From assembly GCF_044465595.1 (NCBI RefSeq), contig NZ_JBITLV010000003.1, positions 496,001-560,000 on the forward strand: DNA of 64,000 nt, given 5' to 3'. This document shows, one piece after another, positions 58,991 to 64,000 of the stretch (within the stretch, counting starts at the first letter, position 1; every line of letters begins with the position of its first letter). The translations under genes were made by a program, and so were the position numbers. This stretch comes from Spongisporangium articulatum. Lineage in GTDB: Bacteria; Actinomycetota; Actinomycetes; Actinomycetales; Kineosporiaceae. A model generated the notes under the pieces. It worked only from the letters and a program-made list of their open reading frames with translations. It had not been told where the DNA came from and ran no database searches.

Positions 58991-60055
58991 TCAGGTGAGG
59001 GTGGCCGAGCCCAGGACGCGGGTGCCGGAGTAGAGGGCTAGGGTCTGACCGGCGGCGACCCCGCGCACCGGCGACTCGAGCTCCACGGCCACGCCGGCGG
59101 CGTCCAGCCCGGTCAGCACGGCCGGCACCTCGGCGCCGTGGGCGCGCACCTGCACACCCACCCGGTCCCCGACCGCCGGCGGCGCCCCGCACCACGTCGG
59201 TGCCCCCGCCGACAGCGACGAGACGGACAGCTCCTCGACGGAACCGACGACGACGGTGTTCGAGACCGGCTCGATCGACAGCACGTACCGCGGGCGCCCG
59301 CCGGGCTCGGGACGCGACAGCCCGAGCCCCTTGCGCTGCCCGACGGTGAAGGCGTACGCCCCCTCGTGCGTGCCGAGCACGGCCCCGGACGAGTCCACGA
59401 TCGGCCCCTCCCGGGTACCGAGCCGTTCGGCCAGGAAGCCCGCGGTGTCCCCGTCGGCGATGAAGCAGATGTCGTGGCTGTCGGGCTTGGTCGCGACGCG
59501 CAGCCCGCGAGCCTCGGCCTCCTCGCGCACCGCCTCCTTCGGGGTGTCGCCGAGCGGGAAGAGCGCGCGGGACAACCGCTCCGGGCCGAGCACGGCCAGC
59601 ACGTACGACTGGTCCTTGGCCTCATCGACCGCCCGGTGCAGCTCGGGGCCGTCCACGCCCGGGAGCACCTGCGCGTAGTGCCCGGTGGCCACCGCGTCGA
59701 AGCCCAGAGCGAGCGCCTTGTCCAGCAACGCCGAGAACTTGATCTTCTCGTTGCACTTCACGCACGGGTTCGGGGTGCGCCCGGCCGAGTACTCGGCGAC
59801 GAAGTCCTCGATCACGTCGCGCTCGAACTGCTCGGCGAGATCCCAGACGTAGAACGGGATCCCGATCCGGTCGGCGGCGCGGCGGGCGTCGCCCGCGTCC
59901 TCGACGGTGCAGCACCCCCGGGCGCCCACACGGTGCGAGGCCGGGTTGCGCGACAGCGCCAGGTGCACGCCCACGACCTCGTGCCCGGCCTCGGCGACAC
60001 GCGCCGCGGCCACGGCCGAGTCGACGCCCCCGCTCATCGCGGCCAGGACCTTCAC
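58991..60055 (-). CDS. mnmA: tRNA-specific 2-thiouridylase MnmA
   Basis: Thiolates U34 of tRNA-Lys, -Glu and -Gln, using sulfur passed from a cysteine desulfurase. The 354-residue protein has the PP-loop AMSGGVDSAVAA at 6-17. The catalytic cysteines lie in TPNPCVKCNEKIKF and DSHDICFIADGD. GTG start overlapping the iscS stop by 4 bp, so sulfur donor and acceptor are translationally coupled. The two tRNAs in this window have C34 and are not substrates. Confidence 0.97.
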   Translation of the reverse strand: MKVLAAMSGGVDSAVAAARVAEAGHEVVGVHLALSRNPASHRVGARGCCTVEDAGDARRAADRIGIPFYVWDLAEQFERDVIEDFVAEYSAGRTPNPCVKCNEKIKFSALLDKALALGFDAVATGHYAQVLPGVDGPELHRAVDEAKDQSYVLAVLGPERLSRALFPLGDTPKEAVREEAEARGLRVATKPDSHDICFIADGDTAGFLAERLGTREGPIVDSSGAVLGTHEGAYAFTVGQRKGLGLSRPEPGGRPRYVLSIEPVSNTVVVGSVEELSVSSLSAGAPTWCGAPPAVGDRVGVQVRAHGAEVPAVLTGLDAAGVAVELESPVRGVAAGQTLALYSGTRVLGSATLT

Positions 60056-61245
60056 GCCCCCACCCCCGCCACCGACGCGGCGATCGACGCGGCGGACGCG
60101 CGCTCGACCACCGGCCCGATCGCCTCCAGCACCGCGTCCACGTCGGCCTCGGTCGACGTGTGCCCGAGCGAGAACCGCAGCGCGCCCCGGGCCTGCGCGT
60201 CGGACAGCCCCATCGCCAGCAGGACGTGACTGGCCTGCTGCACGCCGGCCTGGCACGCCGAGCCGGTCGAGCACTCGATGCCGCGCGCGTCCAGCAGGTA
60301 CAGCAACGAGTCGCCGTCGCAGCCGGGGAACGTGAAGTGGGCGATGCCGGGCAGCCGCCCACCGGGCGCCGGATCGCCGTGCGGCACCGCCGTGGGGACC
60401 GCGGCGAGCACCCCCGCCACCAACCGGTCACGCAGCCCCGCGACCCGCGCGGACGTCGCCACCGACGCCTCGACCGCCGCCGCCAGCGCCACCGAGAACC
60501 CACGCACCGCAGGCGGATCCAGCGTCCCGGACCGGACCCCGCCCTCCTGGCCGCCGCCGTGCAGGACGGGGGCGAGCGCCGTCCCCCGGCGCACCAGCAG
60601 CGCACCCGAGCCGACCGGTCCGCCGAACTTGTGCGCGCTCACGCTCAAGCAGTGCAGCCCCGACCCGGTGAAGTCGACCGGCAGGGTGCCCGCGGCCTGC
60701 ACGGCGTCGCTGTGCACCGGGATCCCGTACGGCTCGGCCAGGGCCACCACCTCGGCCACCGGCTGCACGGTGCCGACCTCGTTGTTGGCCCACATCACGC
60801 TGACCAGGGCGACGGATTCCGGGTCGGCGGTCAGCGCGGCCTCGAGCGCGTCGAGCCGCAGACGGCCGAGGGCGTCGACGGGCAGCAGCTCGACCGTCGC
60901 CCCCTCGGCGGCCAGCGCCTGCACGGGGTCGAGCACCGCGTGGTGCTCGACGGCCGAGGCCAGAACCCGTACCCGGCGCGGGTCCTCGGCCCGGCGGGCC
61001 CGGTACAACCCGGTCACGGCCAGGTTGTCGGCCTCGGTCCCGCCCGAGGTGAACACGACCTCCAGGGGGTGCGCGCCGAGGGCGGCGGCCACGGTCTCCC
61101 GGGCCTCCTCGACCACCGCGCGGGCCCGCCGACCGGACGCGTGCAGGGACGAGGCGTTACCGGTACGGGCCAGTTCCTCGGCCATCGCCGCGATCGCCTC
61201 GGGGAGCATCGGCGTGGTCGCCGCGTGGTCCAGGTAGGCGCTCAC
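60052..61245 (-). CDS. iscS: Cysteine desulfurase
   Basis: PLP enzyme, 397 aa, that moves sulfur from cysteine to acceptors. The PLP lysine is in SVSAHKFGGPVGSG, and the active-site Cys loop is GIECSTGSACQAG. The GTG at 61245 gives MSAYLDHAATTPM, the standard NifS/IscS opening. With MnmA directly downstream, tRNA thiolation is its most likely main role. The upstream 268 bp (61246-61513) holds an 11-bp tandem repeat and the probable promoter. Confidence 0.94.
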   Translation of the reverse strand: MSAYLDHAATTPMLPEAIAAMAEELARTGNASSLHASGRRARAVVEEARETVAAALGAHPLEVVFTSGGTEADNLAVTGLYRARRAEDPRRVRVLASAVEHHAVLDPVQALAAEGATVELLPVDALGRLRLDALEAALTADPESVALVSVMWANNEVGTVQPVAEVVALAEPYGIPVHSDAVQAAGTLPVDFTGSGLHCLSVSAHKFGGPVGSGALLVRRGTALAPVLHGGGQEGGVRSGTLDPPAVRGFSVALAAAVEASVATSARVAGLRDRLVAGVLAAVPTAVPHGDPAPGGRLPGIAHFTFPGCDGDSLLYLLDARGIECSTGSACQAGVQQASHVLLAMGLSDAQARGALRFSLGHTSTEADVDAVLEAIGPVVERASAASIAASVAGVGA

Positions 61246-61268
61246 CGGTCCAGTGTATGAGCCGACCC

Positions 61269-61312
61269 GACGCCGACCGGACGCCGACCGGACGCCGCTC
61301 GGACGCCGACCG
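61269..61312. repeat. 11-bp tandem repeat upstream of iscS
   Basis: Four consecutive units of GACGCCGACCG (third unit with two changes). It begins 24 bp upstream of the iscS GTG, so it lies in the leader or promoter region. No protein-coding meaning is apparent because 11 is not a multiple of three. Confidence 0.75.
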
Positions 61313-61513
61313 ACGGCCGCCGCAGCCGCACACCTCCCGCGTGTGTAGTGGGCCACATATTGCGCCGAACGGGGTACCCCTGTGCGGGGCACACAGAATG
61401 GTCTCGTAAGCTCAGGCGTGCCGGGCGGCGCCGTTCCCCCCCGTGACGGCGTCGCCCGGTCTCAGCAGTCAAGGGCTTGACGTCCCGCCCGGCTCTCCGA
61501 TGCTCGACGGCCC

Positions 61514-62098
61514 TCAGGCCGACGTCCGGATCGAGTCCACCTTCCAGGCGCCGTCCTCCCAGGTCAACGTGGCGGTCGAGTGCCTGGGGTCCAACCCCGG
61601 CAGCTCGGTCTGCGACCCGTCGGCCTCGACGGCCACCCCGTCCTCGCGGCTGATCCGCGCCTCGACCCGGACCGACGTCCCGTCCGCCCCAACGATCTGG
61701 TCGATGTCGATCAGCTGCATCCGGTGCCCGCGTACCTGGGTGCCCGCGGCCTGGATCAGCCGGACGTCGGAACTCACCTCGGAGCAGACGCTGCACCCGG
61801 GTCGGGAGACCGACTCCAGCGGCGCCGTGTCGTAGGTGTCGTAGGCGTAGTTGTAGGCGTTCCAGAAGTACCGGACGACGTCCGCGGCCCCGTGCGCCGT
61901 GTGCTCGGCGACGGGGGCGGCCGGCTTGGGGTTCGCCGGGGCGCCCGTCCCGGCCGGGGCGTCGAGCGGCCGGGTGAGGTCTCCGGTGAAGTCGGGGACG
62001 ACCTGGTGCGATGCGGAACCCGAGGCGCAGGCGCTCAGGCCGAGGACCACCAGGACGGTGGCGACGGCCAGCCCCGTGTTCCGCGCCTTCGCGAACAT
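61514..62098 (-). CDS. DUF6318-like lipoprotein
   Basis: A 194-residue secreted lipoprotein. Signal peptide FAKARNTGLAVATVLVVLGLSAC with lipobox LSAC, then a Pro/Ala-rich linker and a domain with VVRYFWNAYNYAYDTYDTAPLESVSRPGCSVCSEV, which matches my recollection of the actinobacterial DUF6318 family (a paired Cys, small NTF2-like fold). The ATG at 62098 is chosen for the signal peptide. Function unknown. It is separated from etfA by a terminator. Confidence 0.78.
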   Translation of the reverse strand: MFAKARNTGLAVATVLVVLGLSACASGSASHQVVPDFTGDLTRPLDAPAGTGAPANPKPAAPVAEHTAHGAADVVRYFWNAYNYAYDTYDTAPLESVSRPGCSVCSEVSSDVRLIQAAGTQVRGHRMQLIDIDQIVGADGTSVRVEARISREDGVAVEADGSQTELPGLDPRHSTATLTWEDGAWKVDSIRTSA

Positions 62099-62132
62099 GA
62101 TCCAACGGTAGGACGGCCGGGCCAAAAGCGCA

Positions 62133-62163
62133 CCGGGAGCCACCCTGGACGGGCGGCTCCCGG
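62133..62163 (-). terminator. Intrinsic terminator after etfA
   Basis: CCGGGAGCC (62133-62141) and GGCTCCCGG (62155-62163) form a 9-bp stem. On the minus strand the hairpin is followed by TGCGCTTTTGG, giving a short U run. It lies 35 bp past the etfA stop. Confidence 0.8.
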
Positions 62164-62197
62164 CGCGTTCGGTGCTGAGCGGGTCAAGCCAAGGTGG

Positions 62198-63157
62198 TCA
62201 GCCCTTGCGCTTGACGACCTCCTCGGTGGCCTGCGGCAGCACCGTGAAGAGGTCGCCGACGACACCGAAGTCGACGAGCTCGAAGATCGGCGCCTCCGCG
62301 TCCTTGTTGACGGCGACGATCGTCTTGGAGGTCTGCATGCCGGCCCGGTGCTGGATCGCGCCGGAGATCCCGGCGGCGACGTACAGCGTCGGGGAGACCT
62401 GCTTACCGGTCTGGCCGACCTGGCTGCTGTGCGGGTACCAGCCGGCGTCCACCGCAGCGCGGGAGGCACCGACGGCCGCACCCACGGCGTCGGCGAACTC
62501 CTCGACCTTGGAGAAGTCGCCGTTGGTGCCGCGGCCGCCGGAGACCACGATCGCGGCCTCGGCGAGGTCGGGGCGACCCGACTTCTCCTTCGGCTTGCGG
62601 TCGACGATCTTGGCGCCCTTGGCGGCGTCGGAGACGGTCACCGAGACGTTGACGACCTCGGGGGCGCCGCCACCGACGGCCTCGGGGGTGGCCGAGTTCG
62701 GCTTGACGGTGATGACCGGGGTGCCCTTGCTGACGCCGGCCTTCACGGTGAAGGCGGCGGCGAACACGGACTGGCTGGTCACCGGGCCGGAGTCACCGGC
62801 CTGGACGTCGACCGCGTCGGTGATGAGGCCCGAGTCGAGCTTCACCGCGAGGCGGGCGGCCACCTCCTTGTTCTCCGCGCTGCTGGCCACCAGCACCGCG
62901 GCCGGGGACGCCTGGTCGACGACGGCCTTCAGGGCCTCGGCCTTGGGGGCGACCAGGAACTCGTCGAGCCCCTCGCCGTCGACGACGTAGGCCGTCTTGG
63001 CGCCGTACTCGCCGAGCTGGCCGGCGGCGTTGTCGTAGCCCTTGCCGATGAACACGGCGGCCGGCTCACCCAGCCGGGCGGCGATGGTGAGCAGTTCGTT
63101 GGTGGTCTTGCGGACGGCGCCGTCGATGTGATCGACGAGCACGAGAACCTGCGACAT
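62198..63157 (-). CDS. etfA: Electron transfer flavoprotein subunit alpha
   Basis: FAD-carrying subunit, 319 aa, that accepts electrons from acyl-CoA and other dehydrogenases. The C-terminal FAD domain is clear: VSGGRGTNGDF, WYPHSSQVGQTGKQVSPTLYVAAGISGAIQHRAGM and AVNKDAEAPIFELVDFGVVGDLFTVLP. It follows etfB after 30 bp, in the usual order. Confidence 0.97.
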   Translation of the reverse strand: MSQVLVLVDHIDGAVRKTTNELLTIAARLGEPAAVFIGKGYDNAAGQLGEYGAKTAYVVDGEGLDEFLVAPKAEALKAVVDQASPAAVLVASSAENKEVAARLAVKLDSGLITDAVDVQAGDSGPVTSQSVFAAAFTVKAGVSKGTPVITVKPNSATPEAVGGGAPEVVNVSVTVSDAAKGAKIVDRKPKEKSGRPDLAEAAIVVSGGRGTNGDFSKVEEFADAVGAAVGASRAAVDAGWYPHSSQVGQTGKQVSPTLYVAAGISGAIQHRAGMQTSKTIVAVNKDAEAPIFELVDFGVVGDLFTVLPQATEEVVKRKG

Positions 63158-63187
63158 CTTCAGTGTCCTTTCGTGTGAGTCGATCGG

Positions 63188-63961
63188 TCAGACGAGCTTG
63201 GCGCCGGCGAGGAACGCGACGAGCTTGGCGCCGCCGTCCCCCTCGTCGGTGATGATCTCGCCGGCCTGGCGCGGCGGGCGCGCGGTCACGTCGGCGACGG
63301 CGGTCGTGGCGGCGCCGGAGCCCACCTCGTCGGCCGCGAGGCCCAGGTCGGACAGCGACAGCGTCTTCACCGGCTTCTTCTTGGCCGCCATGATCCCCTT
63401 GAAGTTCGGGTACCGGGGCTCGTTGATCTGGTCGGTCACGCTGATCAGCGCGGGCAGGGACGCCTCGACGGTGTCGGTGTTGGCGTCGTTGTCGCGGCGG
63501 ATCTTCGCCACGCCACCCTCGACCGTCAGCTCGCTGGCGAAGGTCACCGCGGGGATGCCCAGACGCTCGGCCACCATCGCGGGCACGACGCCGCCGGCGC
63601 CGTCGGTGGAGGCCATGCCGGTGATGACCGCGTCGTACTCCAGGGTGCCGAGGGCGGCCGCGAGGATCTTCGAGGTCGCCAGGTAGTCGGACCCGTGAAT
63701 CGCGTCGTCGACGACGTGCACGGCCTCGTCGGCGCCCATCTGCAGGGCCTTGCGCGCGGCGTCGACCGCGTCGTCCGGGCCCACGGTCAGGACGGTCACC
63801 GAACCGCCGTCGGCCTCGGCCAGCTTGAGGGCCTCTTCCACCGCGTACTCGTCGAGCTCCGACAGCAGGCCCTCGCCGGCCCGGTCCACGGTGTTGTCGG
63901 ACGCGAAGTGGGGGTCCGCCTGCGCGTCAGGCACGTACTTGACGCAAACCACGATGTTCAT
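63188..63961 (-). CDS. etfB: Electron transfer flavoprotein subunit beta
   Basis: AMP-binding subunit, 257 aa. MNIVVCVKYVPDAQAD at the start, DEYAVEEALKLAE, and the segment GMASTDGAGGVVPAMVAERLGIPAVTFAS are characteristic of the family. It is the first gene of etfB-etfA; the promoter would lie in or beyond the last 39 bases of the window. Confidence 0.97.
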   Translation of the reverse strand: MNIVVCVKYVPDAQADPHFASDNTVDRAGEGLLSELDEYAVEEALKLAEADGGSVTVLTVGPDDAVDAARKALQMGADEAVHVVDDAIHGSDYLATSKILAAALGTLEYDAVITGMASTDGAGGVVPAMVAERLGIPAVTFASELTVEGGVAKIRRDNDANTDTVEASLPALISVTDQINEPRYPNFKGIMAAKKKPVKTLSLSDLGLAADEVGSGAATTAVADVTARPPRQAGEIITDEGDGGAKLVAFLAGAKLV

Positions 63962-64000
63962 GAGCGCCTCTCGGGATCTCAGTTCCAGGGGCGCGCTCCG

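Overview
The window is a stretch of chromosome from a very high-G+C actinobacterium (phylum Actinomycetota). The supporting evidence is dense coding with a strong G/C bias, many GTG starts in 4-bp overlaps (GTGA/ATGA/TTGA), an HU protein with a long Lys/Ala tail, a SepIVA-like protein, an F420-pathway guanylyltransferase (CofC/FbiD) and a DUF3515 lipoprotein. The gene order follows, from memory, the Mycobacterium tuberculosis interval running roughly from fpg/rnc through coaD, recG, thiL, gpsA, hupB, leuCD, gltX, ilvBNC, gatCAB, ligA and iscS to the etf genes. The genus cannot be fixed from this sequence. No rRNA, phage, transposase, IS or CRISPR array was seen.

Layout. 1-1.6 kb: the end of a beta-propeller glycosidase-like gene and a sulfotransferase. 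1.9-10.3 kb (minus): a housekeeping run reading DAK2/FakA-like, recG, rsmD, coaD, sepIVA-like, DUF177, rpmF, rnc, mutM. 10.5-18.1 kb: rpmB, thiL, an AsnC-type effector domain, a DUF3515 lipoprotein, a PLP gamma-family enzyme, gpsA-plsC, cofC, a small OB-like protein and murA. 18.3-22.1 kb: HU, leuD-leuC and a divergent IclR regulator. 22.2-27.2 kb (minus): truncated haemoglobin, flavohaemoglobin, a DivIVA-domain protein, an FAH-family enzyme, gltX, tRNA-Gln(CUG) and tRNA-Glu(CUC). 27.6-40.9 kb: an uncharacterised protein, then a branched-chain amino-acid cluster on the minus strand (ilvD ... ilvB-ilvN-ilvC-leuB-ilvE-cimA), interrupted by a large GGDEF/EAL protein. 41-49 kb: cbiX, a secreted PQQ-dehydrogenase-like lipoprotein, a second GGDEF/EAL protein and gatC-gatA-gatB. 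49-53 kb: an accessory stretch with a YdeI-like protein, an alditol oxidase-like FAD enzyme, hsp20 with a divergent MerR regulator, and an AbiEi/DUF559 protein. 53-64 kb: ligA, a MetE-like protein, an S4 protein, hrpB, iscS-mnmA, a DUF6318-like lipoprotein and etfB-etfA.

How the genes work together. LeuC, LeuD and LeuB can serve both leucine synthesis and the citramalate route to isoleucine started by CimA; IlvB/N, IlvC, IlvD and IlvE complete all three branched-chain amino acids. leuA is not in the window. Two leader-peptide attenuators are readable: an Ile-rich leader before cimA and a Leu/Val-rich leader before ilvB. A shared palindrome (CGTCTC-R-N5-TGAGACG) lies upstream of leuC, the ilvB leader and, in weaker form, leuB, and is a plausible operator for the IclR protein encoded next to leuC. 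GltX, tRNA-Gln and GatCAB together supply the parts of the indirect Gln-tRNA pathway.

The most unusual structure is a dispersed family of long intergenic palindromes bounded by TGATCA. In at least seven cases the TGA of the element is the stop codon of a neighbouring gene. Some copies have a three-arm form that could switch between two hairpins, and one pair of related copies flanks the AbiEi/DUF559 gene. Other notable points are a CTG start that the catalytic chemistry of MutM appears to require, a probable ATC start for the DUF177 gene, and a perfect 21-bp/heptad repeat in a MerR-type regulator.
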